Positions 14,670 to 22,647 of a stretch of 64,000 nt of DNA are shown one piece after another. The stretch comes from Faeciplasma sp964650705 (GTDB lineage: Bacteria; Bacillota; Clostridia; Oscillospirales; Ruminococcaceae). The DNA lies in the NCBI GenBank assembly GCA_964650705.1, contig CAZYUJ010000008.1, positions 1 through 64,000 on the forward strand, written 5' to 3'. A program made the position numbers and the translations under genes. Positions within the stretch are counted from its first letter, which is position 1, and each line of letters starts with the position of its first letter. The notes beneath the pieces were generated by a model. That model made no database searches. It was not told the origin of the DNA and saw only the letters and a program-made list of their open reading frames with translations.

Positions 14670-17057
14670 TTATCTAACCTCAGCGCCTGATGCGACCAAA
14701 GCCTTGGTCACACGCTTGATAGCACCGTCAGCCTGTTCGTCGGTAAGTGTACCGTCGTGTGAGCGCATAACGATCGAGAAGGACACGCTCTTCTTGCCGG
14801 ATTCGATCTGTGAGCCCTTGTAAACGTCGAAGAGTTTGACGGATTCGAGAGTGTTGCCGACAGCCTTCTTGATGATCTTTTCAAGAACTGCAACAGGTGT
14901 TTCATCATCACAGATAAACGAGATATCACGGGTGGATGCAGGATATTTGGGCAAGGGCTTATACTGCTTTTCAGGGATATTGATATCCAAAAGCTCGGTT
15001 ACGTTGAGCTTTGCAACATATGCACGAGTGCCGATATCATAGTTTTCCAAAACATTGGGGTGAAGCTCACCGAAGATCGCAACGGGCTTATCACCGATCT
15101 TTGCAACCGCAACACGGCCGGGATGGAACGCAGAAACTTCATCAAAGCTGTTTTCAGCGTTAGCTGCTTCAACGTCATATTCTGTGATGCCGAGAGTTTT
15201 AAAGATCTCTTCCATTGCACCCTTTATGGAGAAGAAGTCACAGCCGTTGCCGTACATACCCAAAACAAGGCGTGTGGGTTCAATGGGGAGCTTTCCGTCC
15301 TCAGTGGGGATATACTCGGTTGCGAGCTCGAAGAGGCCGCAAGCGGGGTTTCTCAGATTATAGTTTCTTGCCAAAACATCACACATCGAAGGGATGACGG
15401 TCGTTCTCATAGAAGACGTATCCTCGCCCAAGGGGTTTGTGATCGTGACATAGCTTCTTAAGCCGCTGTCTGCGCTCAAGCAGATCTTGTCATAGCACTT
15501 GGGAGAAACAAACGAGAAGGTTGCGATCTGGTTAAGTCCCAAAGCGACACAAGCGTTTTCGATAGTGCGGTCAAGCTTCTGCTCAGGGGTTCGCTTTGCG
15601 TTTGCGACGCCGGTCAAATGAGTGCCGACGATGTTGTTGTATCCATAGAAGCGTGCAACCTCTTCAGCGATGTCAGCCTTAGATTCGATATCGATTCTGA
15701 ATGAGGGAGAATAGATGACATCGTCCTTGATCTCAAAGCCGACCTTTTCAAGATATCCAACCATGTCGTCTGTGGGGATATCAGTTCCAAGGAAGTTATT
15801 GATCCACTCGGGATCGAAATCAACGGTCACGGGAGTTTTATCGGAATAGTCGCGGTCAATAATGGTGTTGACGGGTTCGCCGCAACCCAACATCTCACAA
15901 AGTTCGAATGCACGCAAAAGCGCGGGCATACAGCCGCTTGCATCAAGACCCTTTTCGAAGCGAGAGGAAGCATCAGTTCTCATGCCGAGCTTCTTTGCGG
16001 TTCTTCTGACAGAAGCGCCGTCGAAGCAAGCTGATTCAAAGATCACGTCAACTGTGTCATCCATGATACCCGAATACTCGCCGCCCATGACACCTGCTAC
16101 AGCAACGGGCTTTTCAGCGTCAGCGATAACGAGCATTTCTTCGGAAAGAGCACGCTCTGTGCCGTCGAGAGTAGTAATAGACTCTCCTGCACACGCATTT
16201 CTTACGACGATCTTTCCGCCTGTGACGTATCTGACGTCGAATGCGTGCATAGGCTGACCGTATTCGAGCATTACATAGTTGGTGATGTCAACAAGATTGT
16301 TGATGGGGCGAACGCCTGATGCGCGAAGTCTCTCACGGAGCCAACGAGGAGAGGGACCGATCTTTACGTTCTTGACCAAGCCGCCGATGTAGCGGTGACA
16401 AAGGTCGGTATTTTCAATGGTAACGTCCAAATACTTGGTGATATCGTCTTCAACGCCCTTATATTCGGGAGTCTTAACGTTCAAGGGAAGATTGAATGTC
16501 GCTGCGACCTCACGAGCAAGACCGATTACAGAAAGGCAATCAGCACGGTTTGAGGTGATCTCGAATTCAACAGAAGTGTCGTTAAGACCGAGTGCATCGT
16601 GGATATCATCACCGGGCTTGCAGTCTTCTTCGATGATGAGGATTCCGTCCTCGATAGCATAAGGGAAATCGTGAGTGGTAACGCCAAGCTCAGCAACAGA
16701 GCAGAACATGCCCTCTGATACGACGCCGCGGAGCTTGCCCTTTTTGATCTTGATGCCGCCCGAGAGAGTCGAGCCGTCAAGGGCAACGGGAACGAGTGCG
16801 CCCTCAAAGACATTTGTTGCTGCAGTTACGATCTGAACATCCTTATCGCCGACGTTGACCTGACAAACAACGAGCTTGTCAGCATCAGGGTGGCGTTCGA
16901 TCTTTAATATCTTTCCTACGACGGTGTTTGTAACATAGTCTGCTTCGACCTCGTAGCCCTCAACCTTGGAGCCTGTCATGGTCATATCGTAGCAGAACTT
17001 TTTTATAGGCTCATCGACAGTTACGTAATCGGAAAGCCATTTCATAGATAGATTCAT
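14670..17057 (-). CDS. pheT: Phenylalanyl-tRNA synthetase beta subunit
   Basis: The 795-residue beta subunit of the heterotetrameric PheRS. Domains in order: N-terminal MNLSMKWLSDYV, EMAP-like tRNA-binding domain (about 40-150; GKILKIERHPDADKLVVCQVNVG), B3/B4 editing domain (about 210-385), B5, the catalytic-like core (about 480-690), and the C-terminal anticodon-binding FDX-ACB domain (YPASTRDISFI). Length is typical. It follows pheS by 15 bases in the same transcript. Confidence 0.98.
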   Translation of the reverse strand: MNLSMKWLSDYVTVDEPIKKFCYDMTMTGSKVEGYEVEADYVTNTVVGKILKIERHPDADKLVVCQVNVGDKDVQIVTAATNVFEGALVPVALDGSTLSGGIKIKKGKLRGVVSEGMFCSVAELGVTTHDFPYAIEDGILIIEEDCKPGDDIHDALGLNDTSVEFEITSNRADCLSVIGLAREVAATFNLPLNVKTPEYKGVEDDITKYLDVTIENTDLCHRYIGGLVKNVKIGPSPRWLRERLRASGVRPINNLVDITNYVMLEYGQPMHAFDVRYVTGGKIVVRNACAGESITTLDGTERALSEEMLVIADAEKPVAVAGVMGGEYSGIMDDTVDVIFESACFDGASVRRTAKKLGMRTDASSRFEKGLDASGCMPALLRAFELCEMLGCGEPVNTIIDRDYSDKTPVTVDFDPEWINNFLGTDIPTDDMVGYLEKVGFEIKDDVIYSPSFRIDIESKADIAEEVARFYGYNNIVGTHLTGVANAKRTPEQKLDRTIENACVALGLNQIATFSFVSPKCYDKICLSADSGLRSYVTITNPLGEDTSSMRTTVIPSMCDVLARNYNLRNPACGLFELATEYIPTEDGKLPIEPTRLVLGMYGNGCDFFSIKGAMEEIFKTLGITEYDVEAANAENSFDEVSAFHPGRVAVAKIGDKPVAIFGELHPNVLENYDIGTRAYVAKLNVTELLDINIPEKQYKPLPKYPASTRDISFICDDETPVAVLEKIIKKAVGNTLESVKLFDVYKGSQIESGKKSVSFSIVMRSHDGTLTDEQADGAIKRVTKALVASGAEVR

Positions 17058-17072
17058 AACATTACCTCCTTT

Positions 17073-18092
17073 TTAGAATTGGTCTAGGAATCTAAGGTCG
17101 TTTTCATAGAGAAGTCTTAAGTCGTTGATGCCGTATTTACGCATTACAACTCTTTCAAGACCCAAGCCGAAAGCAAAACCGGAATATTCGTTGGGGTCGA
17201 TTCCACAGTTTTCTAATACCTTGGGGTGAACCATTCCTGCGCCCAAAAGCTCAACATAGCCTTCGTTTTTGCACATCGAACAGCCCTTACCGCCACAGTT
17301 GAAGCACAAAACGTCAACTTCGGCAGAGGGTTCTGTGAACGGGAAATGATGAGGACGCAAACGGATCTTGCAATCCTCGCCATAGAGGCGCTTCATGAGC
17401 ATATCAAGTGTTCCGACAAGGTTTGCCATTGTGATACCCTTGTCAACGACCAAGCCTTCGATCTGGTGGAACAAAGGAAGGTGTGTAGCATCAACAGCAT
17501 CGGAACGGAAAACTCGTCCGGGAGAGATAACACGGATCGGGGGCTTTTTGTTCTCCATAACGTGGATCTGAACGGAAGAAGTCTGAGTTCTCAAAAGAAT
17601 GTTATCGGTGATGTAGAAGGTATCCTGTGTGTCACGGGCAGGATGATCCGCAGGGATATTGAGTGCTTCGAAGTTATAATAATCATATTCAACTTCGGGG
17701 CCTTCTGCGATATCAAAGCCCATGCCCAAGAAGATCTCTTCGATCTCGTTCATAACTGCATTCAAGGGGTGAAGCTTTCCGACAGTCTGGAGCTTGCCGG
17801 GAAGGGTCACGTCAAGGCGTTCCTCTTTGAGTTTCTTTTCAGCAAGTGCAGACTTAAGCTCTTTTCCTCTTGCCTGAATTGCCTCTTCGATGTCAGCTCT
17901 TATCTTGTTTGCAAGCTGACCGATGATGGGGCGCTCTTCTGCAGAAAGGGTTGCCATCTGCTTTAAGATAGCTGTGAGTTCGCCTTTTTTGCCGAGGTAC
18001 TTGATTCGAAGGTCATCAAGCTCCTTGGCATCTGAAATCTTTTCAAGCTCAGCTTTCGCCGCAAGCTCGATTTTTTCAAGTTGCTCTTTCAT
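17073..18092 (-). CDS. pheS: Phenylalanyl-tRNA synthetase alpha subunit
   Basis: The 339-residue catalytic alpha subunit of PheRS. An N-terminal coiled coil (about 1-85) precedes the class II core with HPLNAVMNEIEEIFLGMGF, TSSVQIHVM, GRVFRSDAVDATHLPLFHQIEG and the motif 3 region FAFGLGLERVVMRKYGI. A four-cysteine cluster (CFNCGGKGCSMC) sits in the core, as is common in Clostridia. It is first in the pheST operon behind a T-box leader. A GC-rich element lies between the leader terminator and the start codon. Confidence 0.98.
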   Translation of the reverse strand: MKEQLEKIELAAKAELEKISDAKELDDLRIKYLGKKGELTAILKQMATLSAEERPIIGQLANKIRADIEEAIQARGKELKSALAEKKLKEERLDVTLPGKLQTVGKLHPLNAVMNEIEEIFLGMGFDIAEGPEVEYDYYNFEALNIPADHPARDTQDTFYITDNILLRTQTSSVQIHVMENKKPPIRVISPGRVFRSDAVDATHLPLFHQIEGLVVDKGITMANLVGTLDMLMKRLYGEDCKIRLRPHHFPFTEPSAEVDVLCFNCGGKGCSMCKNEGYVELLGAGMVHPKVLENCGIDPNEYSGFAFGLGLERVVMRKYGINDLRLLYENDLRFLDQF

Positions 18093-18140
18093 TTTAATTT
18101 TCCTTTCATATATATTGATTATTATTTACTTAACTTGGCT

Positions 18141-18226
18141 GAGGGAGTGCAAGAGCGAGGCGTGGAAGCGCGCCCGCGAACGGAGTGAGCGGAGTGCGGT
18201 TTAGTGCCGAGCGCGGCGCCGGTGGG
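18141..18226. repeat. GC-rich intergenic element E2
   Basis: A GC-rich block between the T-box terminator and the pheS start, so it lies inside the pheST 5' leader when the terminator is read through. It is rich in GGAG, GAGCGG and GCGCGG motifs and resembles the other elements in composition, though alignment to E1/E5 is weaker. Confidence 0.55.
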
Positions 18227-18234
18227 AAAATAAA

Positions 18235-18472
18235 AAAACGCCATGCCCCAATCGGGACAAGACGCTATCTTGCTATACCACCCATTGTCAGAAGCCAACA
18301 CTTCTCCCCGTTCATAACGCTTCGGATGCGTTTTTGCCTACAACAAAAAGCTTCAGCAAAACCACTCGTGAGTGAACTTCAGATATCCTTAGAATAATGA
18401 GCTCACAGCTTTTGCTCATCTCTCTGAAAGCTTCGGATAACTTACTCTCTCAGTCATCGTGTTTAAATATCC
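18235..18472 (-). promoter_or_regulatory. T-box leader of pheST
   Basis: Minus-strand leader with the T-box signature TGGGTGGTATAGCA (18271-18284, consensus AGGGTGGNACCGCG). A 5' stem I has AGAGAG and a GCTGTGAGCTC apical region. Specifier context is GAAG-TTC-A, with TTC at 18374-18376, matching tRNA-Phe. It ends in an intrinsic terminator (18235-18266: AGCGTCTTGTCCC with GGGGCATGGCGTT, then seven T). Uncharged tRNA-Phe should favour the antiterminator and switch on pheST. I assigned the specifier by eye. Confidence 0.85.
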
Positions 18473-18477
18473 TATTA

Positions 18478-18506
18478 AATATAGCATATTTAGATTATAA
18501 TTTCAA
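18478..18506 (-). promoter_or_regulatory. Promoter of pheST
   Basis: Minus strand: TTGAAA (18501-18506), 17 bases, TATATT (18478-18483). The -35 overlaps the stop codon of the upstream phosphatase gene. Confidence 0.7.
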
Positions 18507-19189
18507 CTGTTTTTTGCAAAAAAGTTCAATATTTCGCACGGATGATCGATTACGTAATCCGCAGATGCTGATTCCAAGCACTCACGGGAGCGAAAACCCC
18601 AAGTGCAACCGATGCATTTGATACCCGCATTATGAGCGGTAATCACATCAACATCGGAATCTCCGATATGTATGCAGTTTTCTTTTTCCAAGCCAAAGCT
18701 GTTGATGATATTGTTCTCAACCGTCGGATCCGGCTTTTTGGGAAAGCCGTCACGAGCACCAATGATGACATCGAACAGATCCTCACCGAAAAGCTTTGTA
18801 ACGATCGCTTTTGTGAAAGCATCCGGTTTGTTAGAGTATACGCAGAGCTTCACTCCCCTGCTCTTAAGATCATTCAAGGTTTCAGTGATCCCGTCATATG
18901 CTGACGAAGTGTCAGCATAGTGATTTGAATAATGCTCTGTGAAGATAGCGTGTGACTGATGCAAAACGTCGTGGTCATTACGTAAATTCTCAGGAAGCGA
19001 GCGGTTGATGAGTAAAAGTGTGCCGTCACCGACAAAGCTCGTATATTCCTCTATTGTGTGAGTAGGCAGATCAAGCTTTTTCATAGCAAAATCGACGCTT
19101 GCGGCAAGGTCGCTGATGGTGTTTACCAATGTACCGTCAAGGTCGAATATGCAAAGCTTTATATCAGCCAAGGAAGACGTGTTCGACAA
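18503..19189 (-). CDS. HAD hydrolase, phosphoglycolate phosphatase-like
   Basis: A 228-residue Haloacid dehalogenase-fold phosphatase of the Gph/PGPase subgroup. Motif I is FDLDGTLVNT with nucleophile Asp, motif II is CVYSNKP, the motif III region carries the Lys of FPKKPDP, and motif IV is HIGDSDVDVITA. The helical cap lies between motifs I and II. Phosphoglycolate is the classic substrate, but HAD specificity is hard to predict. It overlaps mntP by 26 bases and is last in the queA-tgt-mntP unit. Confidence 0.85.
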   Translation of the reverse strand: MSNTSSLADIKLCIFDLDGTLVNTISDLAASVDFAMKKLDLPTHTIEEYTSFVGDGTLLLINRSLPENLRNDHDVLHQSHAIFTEHYSNHYADTSSAYDGITETLNDLKSRGVKLCVYSNKPDAFTKAIVTKLFGEDLFDVIIGARDGFPKKPDPTVENNIINSFGLEKENCIHIGDSDVDVITAHNAGIKCIGCTWGFRSRECLESASADYVIDHPCEILNFFAKNS

Positions 19190-19739
19190 AGATTTTCACT
19201 CCGATTGCGATGAGAATAAGACCGCCGGCGGTCTGTGCCTTGTTGTTCAAAATGTCGCCAAACCTTTTCCCGATAAACACACCGACAAAACAGAACGCGA
19301 ATGTGCAAACGGTTATGATCGAGGCGGCGCAAAGCGCAAGAACCATTGAGTCCATTACGGCGGCAAATGAAACTCCGACCGCAAGGGCGTCGATGCTCGT
19401 TGCAACGCCCTGTAACAAAAGTGCGCCGACAGTCAGCCTTGTGCCGTCAAGCTCACAGGCTTTATCCTTTTTTAAGCCGTCAAAAAGCATTTTTCCGCCG
19501 ATGAATCCCAAAAGCACGAGCGCAATATAATGATCAAACCGAGTGATATATTGAGTAAAGGTGCTTCCGAGGAAATAGCCGATCGTGGGCATCAAGCCTT
19601 GGAATATTCCAAAGCAAGCAGCTATCGAAAAAGTCCATATTAAGTTAACATTCTTTTTTGTCATTCCGTTTGTGACGGATACTGCGAAAGCATCCATAGA
19701 AAGTCCGACTGAGAGAATAAAAACTTCGATTATTGACAT
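19164..19739 (-). CDS. mntP: Putative manganese efflux pump MntP
   Basis: A 191-residue membrane protein of the MntP (DUF204) family, which exports Mn2+. It has six hydrophobic segments in two homologous halves, each with a conserved acidic signature: LSMDAFAVSVTNG near the start and TSIDALAVGVSFA in the second half. Length matches the family. No yybP-ykoY Mn riboswitch is seen because the gene starts 29 bases after tgt and appears to be read from the queA promoter. Confidence 0.92.
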   Translation of the reverse strand: MSIIEVFILSVGLSMDAFAVSVTNGMTKKNVNLIWTFSIAACFGIFQGLMPTIGYFLGSTFTQYITRFDHYIALVLLGFIGGKMLFDGLKKDKACELDGTRLTVGALLLQGVATSIDALAVGVSFAAVMDSMVLALCAASIITVCTFAFCFVGVFIGKRFGDILNNKAQTAGGLILIAIGVKIFVEHVFLG

Positions 19740-19768
19740 TAAATAAATGCGCCCCGATCAATATATAA

Positions 19769-20905
19769 TCAGTCCTCGAGCTTTGAAGCAAGAAGCGGTG
19801 AATATTTGTTTCTGAACTCTGTGAAAGTACCGTTATCGAGAGCGTCACGAATACGCTCCATAAGGGTGTTATAGAAATAAAGGTTGTGCTGAACAGCAAG
19901 CCGTCCGGCAAGCTGCTCGTTAGCCTTGAAGAGATGGCGAATATATGAACGCGAGAAGTTGCGGCAGGTCGGGCAATCGCACTCGGGATCTATCGGGCGC
20001 TCATCGAGCTCATATTTTGCGTTGGTTGCGTGCATGATACCGTTCCACGTGAATATGGTAGCATGGCGTGCATTTCGAGAAGGCATTACGCAGTCGAAGA
20101 AATCTACGCCTCTGTAAACAGCCTCAATAATATTCGTTGGAGTTCCGACACCCATCAAATATCTTGGCTTATCCTTGGGCATGAACGGCTCGACACTTTC
20201 GATGATGCGATACATATCCTCTGTCGGCTCGCCGACTGCAAGACCGCCGATAGCATAACCGTCAAGATCCAAGTCGCGAATCTGCTTCATGTGCTCAATT
20301 CTGAGATCGTCGAAAGTACAGCCCTGGTTGATACCGAAAAGCATCTGGTTGCGGTTGATGGTCTCATCCATCGAATTAAGGCGGTTCATCTCGGCGATGC
20401 AACGCTTGAGCCAGCGAGTTGTACGCTCACAGGAATTTTTGGAATAGCTTCTTGTAGCAGGGTTTTCAACACATTCATCAAAAGCCATGGCAATTGTGGA
20501 AGCGAGATGCGACTGGATTCGCATGCTCTCCTCAGGCCCCATGAAAATGCGCTTGCCGTCAACATGAGAGTTGAAATATACGCCCTCTTCTTTAATCTTA
20601 CGAAGCTTAGCCAGAGAAAATACCTGGAATCCGCCGGAATCGGTCAAAATCGGGCGGTGCCAGTTCATAAACTTGTGAAGACCGCCCATTTTATAGATGA
20701 CCTCATCTCCGGGGCGGATGTGAAGATGATAGGTATTGCAAAGCTCGACCTGGCATTTAAGATCGACCAGATCGATAGATGAAATGCCGCCTTTGATCGC
20801 GGCGGCGGTGCCGACATTCATGAAAACAGGGGTTTGAATGGTACCGTGAACGGTTTTGAACTCGCCTCGGCGGGCAGCCCCTTCCTGCTTCAAAAGAGTG
20901 AACAT
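19769..20905 (-). CDS. tgt: tRNA-guanine transglycosylase
   Basis: A 378-residue enzyme that exchanges guanine at tRNA position 34 for preQ1 or queuine. Hallmarks are TDSGGFQVFSL, GGLAVGEP, YLMGVG, GVDFFDCVMPSRNARHA (catalytic Asp region) and the zinc site CDCPTCRNFSRSYIRH. Length is standard. It is in one unit with queA, the next enzyme of queuosine synthesis, separated by a small membrane protein gene. Confidence 0.97.
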   Translation of the reverse strand: MFTLLKQEGAARRGEFKTVHGTIQTPVFMNVGTAAAIKGGISSIDLVDLKCQVELCNTYHLHIRPGDEVIYKMGGLHKFMNWHRPILTDSGGFQVFSLAKLRKIKEEGVYFNSHVDGKRIFMGPEESMRIQSHLASTIAMAFDECVENPATRSYSKNSCERTTRWLKRCIAEMNRLNSMDETINRNQMLFGINQGCTFDDLRIEHMKQIRDLDLDGYAIGGLAVGEPTEDMYRIIESVEPFMPKDKPRYLMGVGTPTNIIEAVYRGVDFFDCVMPSRNARHATIFTWNGIMHATNAKYELDERPIDPECDCPTCRNFSRSYIRHLFKANEQLAGRLAVQHNLYFYNTLMERIRDALDNGTFTEFRNKYSPLLASKLED

Positions 20906-20923
20906 AAAAACTCTCCCTTTAGT

Positions 20924-21277
20924 TTATTTATAAAATACTACATTCCCAAAGAACCAGCCGACGATCTTGAAAAGCAGTTCCGTGAAGGAAAGATAGAGTC
21001 CAAAAAGTGCCATTATTATCGTAGGCACGACATATATCCACATTTTCCACTTTAACGCTTTCCAATACTCGATGGCACGGAAATATACAACTATCCAATA
21101 GATGAATAACGGGCCGGTCGCCAAAATGAAGAACTTGCTGCTGAAGCCCAAGAAAAGCGGAAGCGTTATGAGCAAAAGAGCATATAGACGCTTCATTTCT
21201 TTTTCGGGACGGTATTTTGCATCAAACGGATTGTCAGCGAATTTTGCAAGTGCGCTGAGGTCGGATTTAAGTCCCAT
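20924..21277 (-). CDS. Small membrane protein between queA and tgt
   Basis: A 117-residue protein with a short soluble N-terminus (SALAKFADNPFDAKYRPEKEMK) and three hydrophobic segments (about 32-50, 52-68 and 78-108). The ATG at 21277 is chosen: GAAAGGAAC precedes it, and longer reading would translate the GC-rich element E3. I do not recognise the family. It lies 18 bases before tgt. Confidence 0.7.
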   Translation of the reverse strand: MGLKSDLSALAKFADNPFDAKYRPEKEMKRLYALLLITLPLFLGFSSKFFILATGPLFIYWIVVYFRAIEYWKALKWKMWIYVVPTIIMALFGLYLSFTELLFKIVGWFFGNVVFYK

Positions 21278-21315
21278 ATAGTGTGTTCCTTTCTTATGTA
21301 AATTATCAGATGACT

Positions 21316-21386
21316 GAGCGGCGATGTCGGACGCGATGCGCGCCCGAAGGGCGCAGGTCGCGGGCGGCGGAGCCGCGGGGTGTGGC
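21316..21386. repeat. GC-rich intergenic element E3
   Basis: A GC-rich block between the queA stop and the small membrane protein. It holds two perfect mini-hairpins: GCGCCC-GAA-GGGCGC (21340-21354) and GCGGC-GGA-GCCGC (21364-21376). The second 13-mer occurs unchanged in E8 (57487-57499). Any transcript from queA to tgt must cross it. Confidence 0.7.
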
Positions 21387-21387
21387 A

Positions 21388-22431
21388 TCAAATGAAAATG
21401 CAGCTATCGCCAAAGCTGAAGAAGCGATATTTCTCCTCAACGGCTGTGCGATAAACATTCATTGTATTCTCATATCCTGCGAAAGCGGAAACAAGCATGA
21501 TGAGTGTGCTTTGAGGAAGATGGAAGTTTGTGATCAAGCCATCCAGAACCTTGAATTTATATCCGGGATAGATAAAGATATCGGTGTTGCCTTCTGAGGC
21601 TTCGATCTTTCCTCTGAAGGTGGCGACACTTTCAAGAGTTCGGCAGGATGTCGTTCCGACCGCAATGACTCTTCCGCCGTTCGACTTTGTCTGATTTATA
21701 ATGTCGGCGGTTTCCTGAGAGATCTCATAGTGCTCAGAATGCATTTTATGATCCAATACATTATCCTCTTTAACAGGGCGGAAGGTTCCAAGACCGACGT
21801 GAAGGGTAACTCGTGCGATGTTGACTCCCCTATTCTTTAAATCCTCAAGCTGTTCTTGTGTGAAATGAAGACCTGCTGTCGGTGCGGCGGCAGAGCCCGT
21901 CTCTCGTGAATATACTGTCTGATAGCGTTCCTTATCCTCCAGCTTTTTGGTGATATAGGGAGGAAGCGGCATCTGACCGATCTCATCAAGAACGGAATAG
22001 ATAGAGCCCTCACAGTTGAATTTTGCGACACGGTTTCCGTCCTCCAAGACATCAACGATCTCGGCAATAAGCTTGCCCTTGCCGAAGCTGAACTTTGTTC
22101 CGATCTTGGCTTTTTTTCCGGGACGGCACAATATCTCCCACACCATATTTTCACGCTGTTCCAAAAGCAAGAATTCGATAAAGCTGCCGTTATCTAACTT
22201 TTCACCATAGATTCTTGCGGGCAAAACACGGGAGTCGTTTATAACCAACGTGTCACCTTTTTTTAAGTAGTCGCATAGATTATAGAAGTGATCGTGCGTG
22301 ATATCGCCGGTCTCGCGGTCACAAACGAGCAAACGAGAAGAGTTTCTGGGTTCGAGCGGAGTCTGGGCGATAAGCTCTTCGGGAAGATAGTAATCAAAGT
22401 CGGAAGTCTTTAAATTGTTTAAATCGAGCAT
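21388..22431 (-). CDS. queA: tRNA preQ1(34) S-adenosylmethionine ribosyltransferase-isomerase
   Basis: This 347-residue enzyme moves the ribosyl part of SAM to preQ1 in tRNA, giving epoxyqueuosine. The sequence matches QueA throughout: FDYYLPEELIAQTPLEPR, DTLVINDSRVLPAR, ETGSAAAPTAGLHFT, HVGLGTFRPV and FHLPQSTLIMLVSAFAG. Length is standard. It is first in the queA - membrane protein - tgt - mntP - phosphatase unit and is divergent from asd. Confidence 0.97.
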   Translation of the reverse strand: MLDLNNLKTSDFDYYLPEELIAQTPLEPRNSSRLLVCDRETGDITHDHFYNLCDYLKKGDTLVINDSRVLPARIYGEKLDNGSFIEFLLLEQRENMVWEILCRPGKKAKIGTKFSFGKGKLIAEIVDVLEDGNRVAKFNCEGSIYSVLDEIGQMPLPPYITKKLEDKERYQTVYSRETGSAAAPTAGLHFTQEQLEDLKNRGVNIARVTLHVGLGTFRPVKEDNVLDHKMHSEHYEISQETADIINQTKSNGGRVIAVGTTSCRTLESVATFRGKIEASEGNTDIFIYPGYKFKVLDGLITNFHLPQSTLIMLVSAFAGYENTMNVYRTAVEEKYRFFSFGDSCIFI

Positions 22432-22494
22432 TTATATGTTAACCTCGTTCTATTTTCGCTTTAAACGGTTGAAACAGTTTAGCATATTAAACAG

Positions 22495-22523
22495 TTGACA
22501 CGATTTGAAAGCGGTGATATTAT
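22495..22523 (+). promoter_or_regulatory. Promoter of asd-dapA-dapB
   Basis: TTGACA (22495-22500), 17 bases, TATTAT (22518-22523). An imperfect palindrome, AACAGTTTA-n6-TAAACAGTT (about 22473-22496), overlaps the -35 and could be an operator. Confidence 0.7.
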
Positions 22524-22528
22524 TAAAG

Positions 22529-22613
22529 TAGTACTTAAACTGCAAAAATGCATTATTTATTATTATAGTGCATCGGCGAAAATTTTTCAACCCTTATTAG
22601 GCATTTAAGTATT
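22529..22613 (+). promoter_or_regulatory. Structured 5' leader of asd (unclassified)
   Basis: TACTTAAA (22532-22539) pairs with TTTAAGTA (22604-22611); after one bulged C the stem continues as TGC/GCA. Inside lies a second stem ATGCA/TGCAT (22549-22553 with 22568-22572). The leader is about 115 bases. It does not match the lysine riboswitch as I know it. Confidence 0.45.
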
Positions 22614-22647
22614 TATTAGTTACAATTCGCAGCTTGGAGGAATTATT

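Noticed and set aside
19164..19768. yybP-ykoY manganese riboswitch for mntP
   Set aside because: mntP begins 29 bases after tgt in the same unit, so there is no room for the aptamer.
22524..22647. Lysine riboswitch before asd
   Set aside because: The leader is too short (about 115 bases) and lacks the conserved AGAGG and kink-turn blocks as I know them; no terminator is present.
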